A stretch of DNA of 64,000 bases from Paenibacillus oryzisoli (lineage in GTDB: Bacteria; Bacillota; Bacilli; Paenibacillales; NBRC-103111): assembly GCF_001653565.1 (NCBI RefSeq), contig NZ_LYPB01000069.1:124001-188000 (forward strand). Direction: 5' to 3'. The notes below the pieces were generated by a model. That model was not told the origin of the DNA, did not search any database, and worked only from the letters and a program-made list of their open reading frames with translations. A program made the position numbers and the translations under genes. Shown piece by piece: positions 27,201 through 35,048 of the stretch (positions are counted from its first letter, which is position 1; each line of letters opens with the position of its first letter).

Positions 27201-27692
27201 TCCCGGCAATCTAGCATCGATATGATTGCCTTTCAGCCTTTTTCCATCCTCAAGCACGGTGACCCTTAGTCCATCCCCGGTCAGCCCCGTTTTCTTGTAT
27301 TCACCATTCGCATCTGGGCCGATCCACGTATCCATGCGTGACCCGCCACTGATGATCGGCTTGCCCAACGTTGGATCTCCATAAGAGCCATATTGAATTG
27401 GATTTCCGTCTACGCCAGAGCTTGATGGCCGAAGCGTAACGCCTTGCCACACTTCCCCCCGCTTAAACAAGACTTGGTCTCCAGGCTGCAACGTTACGCT
27501 ATTTAACTTCGTGATCGTCTTCCAGGCATGTTCAGACGAAATTCCGTCATTGCCGTCATTCCCTATCGAGGCATCCACATAATAAGTTGCTCCGGCAGCA
27601 TAAGTCACATGAGACAGTGACAGCACACTGAGTAATCCAACACACAGAAACAAGAAGAGAACGATCTCTTTGCGAATCTGTTTGATTAACAA
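24213..27692 (-). CDS. Secreted beta-helix protein with cohesin and dockerin domains
   Basis: 1159 residues with an N-terminal signal peptide. Residues about 34-605 form a right-handed parallel beta-helix of the pectate-lyase or NosD style: many NNVI/NxI turns, opening YYVDASIGNDGNDG and closing DIGAYEEQ. Residues ~610-870 are Ig-like modules. About 885-1025 is a cohesin-type domain (SVVVTGPTNVHSGAEMAVTV, IQFTVVYDPERF). About 1030-1105 is a helical FIVAR-like linker, and the end is a dockerin with two Ca2+-loop repeats (GITVGDLGIVAYYYG and ADIDHDGVVGMSDMTFIVSR). The role is probably polysaccharide lyase or hydrolase, or binding to plant or microbial glycans outside the cell; no lyase catalytic residues could be assigned. 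TTG start with AAAAGGAGG eight bases before it. It follows the binding-protein gene after 197 bp. Confidence 0.82.
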   Translation of the reverse strand: MLIKQIRKEIVLFLFLCVGLLSVLSLSHVTYAAGATYYVDASIGNDGNDGISSEHAWKTITKLNSVTLQPGDQVLFKRGEVWQGVTLRPSSSGVDGNPIQYGSYGDPTLGKPIISGGSRMDTWIGPDANGEYKKTGLTGDGLRVTVLEDGKRLKGNHIDARLPGPTIGSLTPGSFVADSVTGSVYYKPSTGVANDHVIEIANKNGTFAFSSNGKNYILLDGIDFRGGYDFVVFIGTGSHHVTVQNSNIHGVDRAGVRISGASYNQLLNNQIYDMNYFGIALEGGASNNVISGNRVHSIGLLDTDDGDTVGIQIVGGAAGLNSKQNVIEKNEIEQIGRDIYKGKGGTSAKGNLYHAGILVDSSTDTSIKQNHIHDLYRTGVLIFTATGDATHTAIRNNVIDHVGKVTSVDFFNSAIYLNTRSGYIDGTTVYNNTIANSRFKADTVNREAAVFIRVQGSSVAGAKGTMNDVSIMNNLIAGNEGNYMLSFHADNDAAISGLAIDHNLYTRSDATAGGVYWNQGGTEKIYKANQMFGSPSSYSVEKNQDSHAIVGDPLFLNANQANYALQPSSPAIDAGANVGLTVDYLGNPRPVGDGTDIGAYEEQHPIVAAPVVSGVTTGQIYPSVVSATYDRGEAWLTRNSEAPVVYLSGSPITQPGNYVLRVTYQTQTTTVNFSIAFPSALFEGVQDGASYNQPVKIAYSSGQGTLSRNGGDYQSYTSGKWIEQEGAYIFSLLDLNGHVTVIRFTIDTTAPVITGVVNGQIYSEDVSPVFMEGKAKLYLMSTSEGEQQSEIGTYEIVSQIEALDGILDKEISEWVKDYVLSNVMLQTEILVNPNFLSGTVIHEPGSYRLTVTDAVYNVAQVSFQIQNHPVTEPEPEPETNPSVVVTGPTNVHSGAEMAVTVGLKNAVNASAIQFTVVYDPERFIYVSSHSLRSGIGIVQEQHDAEQGKVHFILASLGSSNVITGAASVVEMNFAAKETVTPQASSLVVRQVKIANGLGVETNVADGSYTIQILGNVNKELLISKIAEGEALMQGAVEGNAIGNYFPGSIALRGPALAAAILAAKSVVQSDTVTQAEVDTARQAVETAISHFELGRILTETGNLNNQPGITVGDLGIVAYYYGSTSSSSDWSEAQMADIDHDGVVGMSDMTFIVSRMNNE

Positions 27693-27842
27693 ATCATTTG
27701 CCTCCTTTTGGCTACTTCATTTGGTTACTTCTTTCTATTTAAACGCTATTTCTAGCATCAGGAAATAAAGCTGTCCGTAACAACAAATAATTTAATCTGA
27801 ATATTCAGTAAATTAATGTTAGTAGTAGACAGCCCTGTTCCC

Positions 27843-27872
27843 TCCCGGCCATATGCTGAACTTAGGCCGGGA
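27843..27872 (-). promoter_or_regulatory. Stem-loop after binding-protein gene 2
   Basis: TCCCGGCC (27843-27850) pairs with GGCCGGGA (27865-27872) across a 14-base loop. It is 17 bases past the stop and has no T-run. It may stabilise the binding-protein mRNA or partly terminate transcription before the beta-helix gene. Confidence 0.55.
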
Positions 27873-27889
27873 TTACATAAGGATAATCA

Positions 27890-29407
27890 TTATTTTTTCG
27901 TATACCATTCATTCATCGCGTCAATAGCAGCCGTGCCTCCACGGGAGTTAAACTCCTTAACAAATGCGTCCCATTCATTTAAATTCCGAGCACCCATAAT
28001 AAATTTGACAACATTCTCATTCTTGAACGTAGTCAGATCAGTAAGCTTTTTATCATAAGCATCAATAGAAGGGGCATAGAAAGTCTCTTCTTTTACCTGT
28101 GCGTTCTTGGTTAACGGTTCATAGTAAGGAACGAAGCCTTTTGCCGCTAGTCGATTCTGGAAATTCTCTTTCGTATCCATAATTTGATACAGAATTCTCC
28201 AGCCAATAGCTGTGCTTTGTTCAACCGTTTGATTCACTTTGCCATTCTCCACTTTATAATCCGTGCCTTCAATACCGTAATCCTGGAGTTTCAGCGCTTC
28301 AGGTGACGAGAAGTAATTGAGGAATTCCGCCATGCCTTCCGGATTTTTGGCTCCTTTCGGAATCGTTGAGAAACGATTGGTTACCGGTTCTTGGATGATG
28401 CCCGATTTGCCAGTTGCCCCTACAGGAAGCGTTGTATAGGCCGTTTTGGCTGTCGGTATTTTAACTGCTAATGTGTCCGCAATCGTTTTCGCTTCCCACC
28501 AGAAGATATCTGCTGCAGCCGCTTGCCCGCTAATAATCTTATCTTTGACGTTAGAAATTTTGGTTACTGCAAACTCCCGATCGACGAGCCCTTCATCATA
28601 GAGTTTCTTCATAAAAGTAAGAAATTCTTTGAATTCTGGCTGTGTATACGCAAATTCCAGTTTGCCGTTCTTCACAACGGTTCTGGAACTGACTCCGAAG
28701 GCACCTGCAATGGATCCTAACGAAGTATCAATGTCTTCTGGGCCTCCAGCGGCAAAGGTGAAGGGAATCATGCCTTTTTTCTCTTTAATCGTTTTGAAAA
28801 CTTGATAGTATTCGTCTAGCGTGGTTGGTTGTTTTAAGTTCAGCTCAGCCAGTAAATCAGTTCGAAGTAATAACCCTTTCGCCAACGATGTCGTATTCGG
28901 GTAAGGGAACGCGTACAATTTACCATCAACTCGGCCTACGTCTAACTCTTCCTTCGTGAGCAGCTTTTGGTAATTTGGCGCTTTCTTAATCAGATCGTCC
29001 AAAGGTAGGAATGCCCCTTGACGAGCGAGCTTGTAGAAATCTTCCTTACTACCGATCGGCAGCAAATCCGGCACATCACCAGAAGCTAAGATGAGAGAAA
29101 TCTTCTGTTTCGAATCATCTTTGGGCAGTAATTCAAATGTTGGATTGTAACCCGACTTTTGTTGATGTAAAGCAAAAATCGGATTATTGTTAATCTCCAT
29201 TCCGCTCTTAAATGTTTCCGCCGCCGTATTATAGACATTTACGATTTTAACATTTTTATTCTTCGGCGAGGCTGATGCTGTTGTAGAACTTGTCGGTCCC
29301 GTTGAAGATGATGATTGCGCATTATCCCCCCCATTGGACGAACAACCTACAGCTAACATGGATAGGGCAATTAATGAAACGAATACTTTCCTTCTTTCTC
29401 TCTTCAT
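27890..29407 (-). CDS. Extracellular solute-binding lipoprotein (system 2)
   Basis: A 505-residue lipoprotein with lipobox LAVGC (Cys22), a low-complexity Ser/Thr linker and a type-1 sugar-binding fold (FTFAAGGPEDIDTSLGSIAG region, C-terminal EWDAFVKEFNSRGG). It feeds oligosaccharide to the permeases encoded just upstream. ATG with AAGGAGG seven bases before it. It follows the LplC-type permease by 75 bp, so in this operon the binding protein comes third, not first. It is only distantly similar to the lipoproteins of systems 1 and 3 and so probably takes a different substrate. Confidence 0.93.
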   Translation of the reverse strand: MKRERRKVFVSLIALSMLAVGCSSNGGDNAQSSSSTGPTSSTTASASPKNKNVKIVNVYNTAAETFKSGMEINNNPIFALHQQKSGYNPTFELLPKDDSKQKISLILASGDVPDLLPIGSKEDFYKLARQGAFLPLDDLIKKAPNYQKLLTKEELDVGRVDGKLYAFPYPNTTSLAKGLLLRTDLLAELNLKQPTTLDEYYQVFKTIKEKKGMIPFTFAAGGPEDIDTSLGSIAGAFGVSSRTVVKNGKLEFAYTQPEFKEFLTFMKKLYDEGLVDREFAVTKISNVKDKIISGQAAAADIFWWEAKTIADTLAVKIPTAKTAYTTLPVGATGKSGIIQEPVTNRFSTIPKGAKNPEGMAEFLNYFSSPEALKLQDYGIEGTDYKVENGKVNQTVEQSTAIGWRILYQIMDTKENFQNRLAAKGFVPYYEPLTKNAQVKEETFYAPSIDAYDKKLTDLTTFKNENVVKFIMGARNLNEWDAFVKEFNSRGGTAAIDAMNEWYTKK

Positions 29408-29482
29408 CTTGCAACCTCCTTATTTATAAGTAGATCCTTGGTTCTATATGAAGGGCGTCCCCTTGAACCCACAACTGCGTCC

Positions 29483-30349
29483 TTACTCCTTAACAGCTCC
29501 TACCAATGCACCCTTTACGAAATACTTCTGCAGGAAAGGATAGATCAGCAGAATAGGCACAACCGCTGCGATGATCGTCGCTGCTCGGATGGATTCTGGT
29601 GCGGAATTCATCAGTGCCTCTACATTACTCATACTGACATTGTTCTCATCTTGAATGATGGACATCAAATAGACTTGCAATGGCATGAGATTGCGGTCTG
29701 TGATGTACAGCATGGCGCTAAAGAAGTTGTTCCAATAGCCAACTGCATAGAACATCGAGATCGTGGCGATCGAAGACATCGACAAAGGCACATAAATCGA
29801 AAATAAGATACGCGTATTCGAAGCACCATCTATTTTGGCAGACTCATCTAAAGCATCTGGAATACCCATAAAGAAACTTCGCATTAAGATCAGGTTAAAA
29901 GGCGCAACGAGTGTCGGAATGATCATGGACCAGATCGTATTCGTCATGCCGATTCCTTTCACAACGAGATACGTCGGAATGATGCCGCCACTAAAGAACA
30001 TTGTAAGTACATATAGGAATAAGATGAACCTACGGCCAGGGAAACCAGCCTTGGATAAGGGATACGCTGCTAGCATCGTAATGAGCAGACTAAGTAATGT
30101 ACCTACGAGCGTAATAAAGACGGAATTGCCAAATGTTTTGATAAATTGTTGGTTATTCAATACATAGGCAAAAGAATCAAAGTGCATTCCCTTTGGCCAA
30201 AATGTGATTTCATGAGCTAGTACATAAGATTCATCACTTAGGGCTTTGGCCAATAAATGGATAAATGGCAGCAACATAGATAGGCCAAGCAGCGATAGGC
30301 ACATATAATTCAGCCACCCGAAAGCTTTCTCACCTTTTGAATAAATCAT
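29483..30349 (-). CDS. Carbohydrate ABC transporter permease, LplC/YtcP type (system 2)
   Basis: A 288-residue membrane protein with six hydrophobic segments, the EAA loop DESAKIDGASNTRILFSIYV, and the YFVKGALVGAVKE ending of LplC/YtcP permeases. It pairs with the permease at 30377-31336, 27 bp upstream. The ATG has a GGGAG ribosome site somewhat far away, about 11 bases. No ATPase is encoded nearby, so a shared MsmX-type ATPase is expected. Confidence 0.93.
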   Translation of the reverse strand: MIYSKGEKAFGWLNYMCLSLLGLSMLLPFIHLLAKALSDESYVLAHEITFWPKGMHFDSFAYVLNNQQFIKTFGNSVFITLVGTLLSLLITMLAAYPLSKAGFPGRRFILFLYVLTMFFSGGIIPTYLVVKGIGMTNTIWSMIIPTLVAPFNLILMRSFFMGIPDALDESAKIDGASNTRILFSIYVPLSMSSIATISMFYAVGYWNNFFSAMLYITDRNLMPLQVYLMSIIQDENNVSMSNVEALMNSAPESIRAATIIAAVVPILLIYPFLQKYFVKGALVGAVKE

Positions 30350-30376
30350 TGGAGCGATCTCCCTTCCTTCATCTGA

Positions 30377-31336
30377 TTAATAGACACCTTCTTCACCCAT
30401 TCTCCTAGCAAACCAGTTGGCACAAACCAGAAGGATACAACCGATCACAGATTTAAAAAGGCCGGCTGCCGACGTAAGGCCAAATTCCATTTTGCCAAAA
30501 GCTTCTCGGAAGACGTAAGTGTCAATAATATCAGATACATCGTAGACCGCAGGATTGTACATAATCAGCACCTGCTCGAGACCAGCGTCCAAGAGATGGC
30601 CGATTCTAAGCAATAGGATCACAATGATTGTAGAACGCATGCCAGGGATCATAATGTGCCAAATTTGTTTAAAGCGATTGGCACCATCCATGATGGAGGC
30701 TTGATAGAGCTCCGTATTAATCCCGAGTATAGCAGCCAAGTAGATGATTGCCGCCCATCCGGTTTCCTTCCAAATTTCGGACAGTACCAATATCCATCGG
30801 AATTTACCAGGATCCGCCATAAAAAAGATCGGTTCACCGCCGAGCGCTTTAATGAACGAATTGACGATACCTGAACCCGGCGATAGCAGATCGATGAAAA
30901 TCCCTCCGACAACGACCCAAGAGATGAAATGAGGGATGTACGTGATCGTTTGGATTGTCCTTTTAAGAAAAACATGGCTCATCTCATTAATTAATATCGC
31001 TAAGATGATAGGAGCAGGAAATCCGAAAACCAACTTCATTAAACTAATCACTAATGTATTTCGAATGATCCTGGGAAACTCGTCATAAGCGAATAGTGTT
31101 CGAAAGTGCTCCAAGCCAATCCATGGACTATCCATCACACCCTGAATAATATTGTAGTCCTTAAAAGCAATGACAACGCCATACATCGGTGTGTACCGGA
31201 ATATGATCAGAAAGACGAGTCCCGGAATGGACATCAAGTATAGATCCCAATGTTTGGTCATGGTTTTCCATAGTTTAGTTGGGATGCTTGTTTGCTGCAT
31301 GGTTCGCGTTGATGAAATGTTCGTGTTCATGTTCAT
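30377..31336 (-). CDS. Carbohydrate ABC transporter permease, LplB/YteP type (system 2)
   Basis: A 319-residue permease with an N-terminal cytoplasmic stretch and six membrane segments. The EAA loop reads YQASIMDGANRFKQIWHIMI and the PMYGVVIAFKDYN block is typical of the LplB family. ATG with AGGAGG six to seven bases upstream. It is first in the transport part of the cluster, behind its own promoter (31386-31414) with an adjacent direct repeat, so transport and degradation genes can be switched independently of the two-component pair. Confidence 0.93.
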   Translation of the reverse strand: MNMNTNISSTRTMQQTSIPTKLWKTMTKHWDLYLMSIPGLVFLIIFRYTPMYGVVIAFKDYNIIQGVMDSPWIGLEHFRTLFAYDEFPRIIRNTLVISLMKLVFGFPAPIILAILINEMSHVFLKRTIQTITYIPHFISWVVVGGIFIDLLSPGSGIVNSFIKALGGEPIFFMADPGKFRWILVLSEIWKETGWAAIIYLAAILGINTELYQASIMDGANRFKQIWHIMIPGMRSTIIVILLLRIGHLLDAGLEQVLIMYNPAVYDVSDIIDTYVFREAFGKMEFGLTSAAGLFKSVIGCILLVCANWFARRMGEEGVY

Positions 31337-31385
31337 GGTGCCCCTCCTCTGCTAGATAAGTGATCGTGCTGCTTTCGATACTCTT

Positions 31386-31450
31386 ATCTTACAGAGGGCT
31401 GAATACGTTTCCAATGCTACTGGCATGACATCGTATGCAACTTTCATGAC
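31386..31450 (-). promoter_or_regulatory. Promoter of transport cluster 2 with 21-bp direct repeat
   Basis: Read on the minus strand: -35 TTGGAA (31414-31409), 17-bp spacer, -10 TAAGAT (31391-31386). Directly upstream are two 16-base copies, 31450-31435 and 31429-31414, 21 bp apart (13 of 16 identical, sharing GTCATG and GCAT), the near copy touching the -35. This is the layout of an AraC/YesN activator site. A cre-like palindrome with two mismatches (31400-31413) overlaps the -35, so CcpA control is possible. Confidence 0.65.
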
Positions 31451-31480
31451 TTCCATCTCTTAATCCTTTGATAGAATGAC

Positions 31481-33073
31481 CTACTTGTTCAGGTCCCCTG
31501 GCTTCATTCCCCAGTACTTATGAAACGCCTTGGAGAAATAGTTAACATGTCGGAAACCGACCTGTTCAGCTGCTTCATACACCTTTGCACCTTGAACAAG
31601 CAAGGCTTTGGCCCGCTCCATTCTGCGTTCCAGCACATAATCGGTGAACGACATCCCCATCTCTTCTTTGAACAATCGACTCAAATAAGATGAATTCATA
31701 TATAGGATTTCCGATATTCGGTATAAGCTAATATCTTCATGCAATCTCGTATCAATGAGTTTCAGAATATCGGTAACGGATTGTTTGGTGCTGTTTTTTC
31801 GGCTTTCGTTCACAAACAGACAGATGCGTCCAATGACGCGAATCATCCATTCCTGGATTTGTTCTCTCGTAAGCAGTTGATTCAGACTCTCGAAATACGT
31901 ATAATCATCCCCCGTTACTTCCGTGAGCAGCCACTGTCTGGCATGAATGAACCTACTGAGCATGCCGCTGATATGAATCAGAAATTCTCGTACCTCCGGC
32001 ACGCTGCCCGTCGAGAAGGCAGAACGAATCAACTGTCCGGCCACCTCCTTGGCCTGCTGCTCATCCCCTAGCTCAAACGAAGTTTCCAGTTGTTTCTCCA
32101 TATCCCCGAGCGACGTCCATTTATTCGCAGCAGAAGGATTCTCATGAAACGTAATTGCAATGTTATGTCCGTAGACGATTCGCGTCTGCAGGGCCATCTT
32201 GGCTTTTAAATAAGCGTCAGGAAGCAGTTCTTTGGCATCAACAATGGGACCGATTCCTGCACTTGCTGTAATTTTCAAGCTATCCTTGGTCATCGTCAAT
32301 ACATCGGTAACCGCATGATTTACGCGCTGGTAGAAATCCATCCTGTTTTCATCCAGAACTCCCATAAATAAAACAATCGTGGTCCCATCCGTTTCCTGTA
32401 CGATGAAGGCTGACGTTTCAGCTAAACGTTCCTTCGCTACGCCGTTTAACGAGAATAACAGCAGCGATCTGTCAGATGGAAGAAATCGCGTATCATCCTC
32501 ATTAAGCGGATCGATATCCAAAATAACGGGAATATACAGCTGGTCCGGCAGCTTCAGGTGCACCTCTTCTCCCCTCTTATCCAACTCCCAGCTCGCATAG
32601 TTGCCTGTTAGCCAATTCCTGTAAAAAGATTCATGCAGACGAGGGAGATGCGTCCTCCATCTTTCCTTCAGCAGATCATACTGATGTTTCTCTTCCAGTT
32701 CCAACCTCCTCTTGCTGGCTGCATCGAGAACGCTCTCCAAGATACGATCGTTGCTTGCTGGCTTAAGGACATATTTGCTTACCCCATATTCAATGCTTTC
32801 TCTTGCGTAATCGAATTCATCATGCCCCGTCAGCATGATCATTTTGATATGTCGGTGGTGCTGCTGCAACAAACGAGCCAGCTCCAATCCGCTCATCACG
32901 GGCATTTGGATATCTGTCAGAACAATGTCTGCTCCTATCTTCTCAACCAATCGCAGGGCTTCTTCACCCGTTCCAACGGCTCCGATTAGTTCTATACCAT
33001 GCTCTTCCCAAGCAATGCCTTCGGCAATTCGATCCCTCAATCTGACTTCGTCTTCCACAATAAGCAGCTTCAT
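31481..33073 (-). CDS. Response regulator, YesN type, system 2
   Basis: About 530 residues. The receiver (1-120) has acidic VEDE, phospho-acceptor Asp in VLTDIQMP (residue 54 from this start) and Lys in YVLKPAS. A middle region of about 270 residues follows, then an AraC-type double helix-turn-helix (MNSSYLSRLFKEEMGMSFTD and YEAAEQVGFRHVNYFSKAFH). The frame opens at ATG 33079, but the second ATG at 33073 overlaps the kinase stop codon as ATGA and gives the normal N-terminus, so I prefer it. It is coupled to the kinase upstream and likely binds the direct repeat at 31414-31450. Confidence 0.92.
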   Translation of the reverse strand: MKLLIVEDEVRLRDRIAEGIAWEEHGIELIGAVGTGEEALRLVEKIGADIVLTDIQMPVMSGLELARLLQQHHRHIKMIMLTGHDEFDYARESIEYGVSKYVLKPASNDRILESVLDAASKRRLELEEKHQYDLLKERWRTHLPRLHESFYRNWLTGNYASWELDKRGEEVHLKLPDQLYIPVILDIDPLNEDDTRFLPSDRSLLLFSLNGVAKERLAETSAFIVQETDGTTIVLFMGVLDENRMDFYQRVNHAVTDVLTMTKDSLKITASAGIGPIVDAKELLPDAYLKAKMALQTRIVYGHNIAITFHENPSAANKWTSLGDMEKQLETSFELGDEQQAKEVAGQLIRSAFSTGSVPEVREFLIHISGMLSRFIHARQWLLTEVTGDDYTYFESLNQLLTREQIQEWMIRVIGRICLFVNESRKNSTKQSVTDILKLIDTRLHEDISLYRISEILYMNSSYLSRLFKEEMGMSFTDYVLERRMERAKALLVQGAKVYEAAEQVGFRHVNYFSKAFHKYWGMKPGDLNK

Positions 33074-34860
33074 TCCCATGCCTCGCTTTCATCTATTTGG
33101 TTATGTTGCCTCTTAACGGAACTGACGCCGACAGGAATAATCACCATTACTTTCGTTCCTTGGCCTGCGACACTCTCGATATGTAGATCAGCTTGTTCTC
33201 CATAGAACATCTTTAATCGGGATTTGACATTCTTGAGCGCAAAAAATTGCACCGAAGTCGATTCCTCTTCTCGTACGAGCAAGCGTGCTTGTCTGTCACT
33301 AATTTTTTCCAATTCTTCCTGTAATGTGTGCAGCGCATCTAGCTTCAATCCTATGCCCGTATCTTGAATAACAATCTGAAGGCATTGGTGCTCAACCGTA
33401 ATCGTGAGTGTAAGGTTCCCTTGACCCGCAACTTTCTCCAAGCCATGTACGATGGCATTCTCAATTAATGGCTGAAGCAACAGTCGGAGCAGCGGAATCT
33501 TCCTCGCTTCAGGCTGCACCGTTACGTTAACCGTAAAGCGACCCAGCAGTCGGATTTGTTGAATACGAATATAATACATCAAGTGTTCAAGCGTTTCCTC
33601 GACCGTAAAAGTCTCACGACCTTTGCCAAGACTGACTCTGAAAAAGTTGGCTAAATTCATCACCATCTCGCTAACCTCATGCACGTCATGCTCTTCCGAA
33701 ACGGTGTAAATACAATCTAGTGTGTTATACAGAAAATGGGGGTTAATTTGGGACTGAAGAAGCCTAAACTGAGATTTCGCTAGATGCAACTCTTTTTCGT
33801 AGCCTTCTTCAATTAACTCCTTTTGCTTACTGACCATCGTATTAAAAGAATTCATGACATACCCAAGCTCGTCTTGTCGTTGGTGCTGCACGAAGGCATT
33901 AAGATTTCCTATGCTGACTTGCTTCATCTGGGAAGACAAACGGAACAAGGGCCTGGAGATACCACTGTATACGAACACGGAAATGGAAAAAGCTAGGAGA
34001 ATGCTCACGAACATAATCACGTAAGTAAAATTACGAATTTGATAATTCGATTGAAGTATTTCTTGTTCTTGCTGCTTAATCGTAAGTTCCCAACCTGAAG
34101 CCATTACGCCCGAGGAGTGGGCAAACAGCTTCGATTCATCTTGCCGCTCGCTTGCAGCTTGGACAATCACTGGCTTTCCTTTGTAAGACAAACTCATATC
34201 TGTTCTAGTGGATGGAATCAGCGGTTCGACGATATCCTTTAGTGCCGATGTTGCAATCGCCGTGATGACAAGATCCTTCTCTTGCGATTCCAAGTTATAG
34301 GGATCCATGATGCGAATGAAATAGATGCGATCCTCTTTCCAATAAGGTTGTAGGCTTCTTGTTTCCTGATCTGGCACATAAACGACCATCGCGCCATTGG
34401 CTTGAACGGCTTCTTGATACCACGGCTGATCGTACACATGATCAAAATGCACAATGCCCGTTTCATAGGAAAGTGCATTCCCCGTGCTGCCATGTATAAC
34501 GGACATCTCCTGCACCATATGATTCACATTAATAATCGCTGATAATTGTTGCTGAACTTTCCGAAGCTCATATAAGCTCTCATTGGATATTTCTTTCGTC
34601 ATTTTACTGAGAACCTCATTGACATTCTTATCTGAACTAATCAGGAAAGACATCTGTCCTACATTTTGCACGATTAAATCCAAGTAACCAACAGAGGTTA
34701 AAATGGACGCATGAACCCGATCACCGATCTGTCGTTTCAGGATGGACTGCGACATCTGATTACCGAACAGACTAACCGACACTAGGGGAAGCAGGATAAG
34801 GAGAAATAGCGTTGTTAATTTAAATTGAATGGATTTCTGAAATTTCTGACGAAGAAGCAC
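33070..34860 (-). CDS. Sensor histidine kinase, YesM type, system 2
   Basis: A 596-residue membrane kinase: transmembrane helix near 15-33, extracellular sensing domain to about 280, second helix (YVIMFVSILLAFSISVFVY), HAMP, then the His box in QINPHFLYNTLDCIY, N box (LLQPLIENAIVHG) and G box (IQDTGIGL). It is the likely sensor of an external oligosaccharide. GTG start at 34860 with AAGGAGGT eight bases before it. It is the first gene of the long minus-strand cluster. Confidence 0.92.
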   Translation of the reverse strand: MLLRQKFQKSIQFKLTTLFLLILLPLVSVSLFGNQMSQSILKRQIGDRVHASILTSVGYLDLIVQNVGQMSFLISSDKNVNEVLSKMTKEISNESLYELRKVQQQLSAIINVNHMVQEMSVIHGSTGNALSYETGIVHFDHVYDQPWYQEAVQANGAMVVYVPDQETRSLQPYWKEDRIYFIRIMDPYNLESQEKDLVITAIATSALKDIVEPLIPSTRTDMSLSYKGKPVIVQAASERQDESKLFAHSSGVMASGWELTIKQQEQEILQSNYQIRNFTYVIMFVSILLAFSISVFVYSGISRPLFRLSSQMKQVSIGNLNAFVQHQRQDELGYVMNSFNTMVSKQKELIEEGYEKELHLAKSQFRLLQSQINPHFLYNTLDCIYTVSEEHDVHEVSEMVMNLANFFRVSLGKGRETFTVEETLEHLMYYIRIQQIRLLGRFTVNVTVQPEARKIPLLRLLLQPLIENAIVHGLEKVAGQGNLTLTITVEHQCLQIVIQDTGIGLKLDALHTLQEELEKISDRQARLLVREEESTSVQFFALKNVKSRLKMFYGEQADLHIESVAGQGTKVMVIIPVGVSSVKRQHNQIDESEAWE

Positions 34861-34936
34861 ATTGGCCTACCTCCTTTTAACCCTCATTCTAATCCGAAAC
34901 CGTGCTAGATTAAAGGGAAATTATTACACCAACGAA

Positions 34937-34974
34937 ATAGAGCCCCTTTCCCAGATTGGGAAAGCAGGCTCTAT
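34937..34974. terminator. Long hairpin after the RCC1/SLH gene
   Basis: An 8-bp outer stem (ATAGAGCC with GGCTCTAT) and an 8-bp inner stem (CTTTCCCA with TGGGAAAG) are separated by a small bulge. It lies between the SLH gene stop (35049) and the kinase start (34860). The T-run is weak on both strands, so it may be a rho-independent terminator of modest strength. Confidence 0.55.
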
Positions 34975-35048
34975 GGTTTGTGCTTATTTCATACCGTGTG
35001 CCCGCGATGTCGACATACTGGACAAGCCTCTATTAACGCGCGCTCGTA

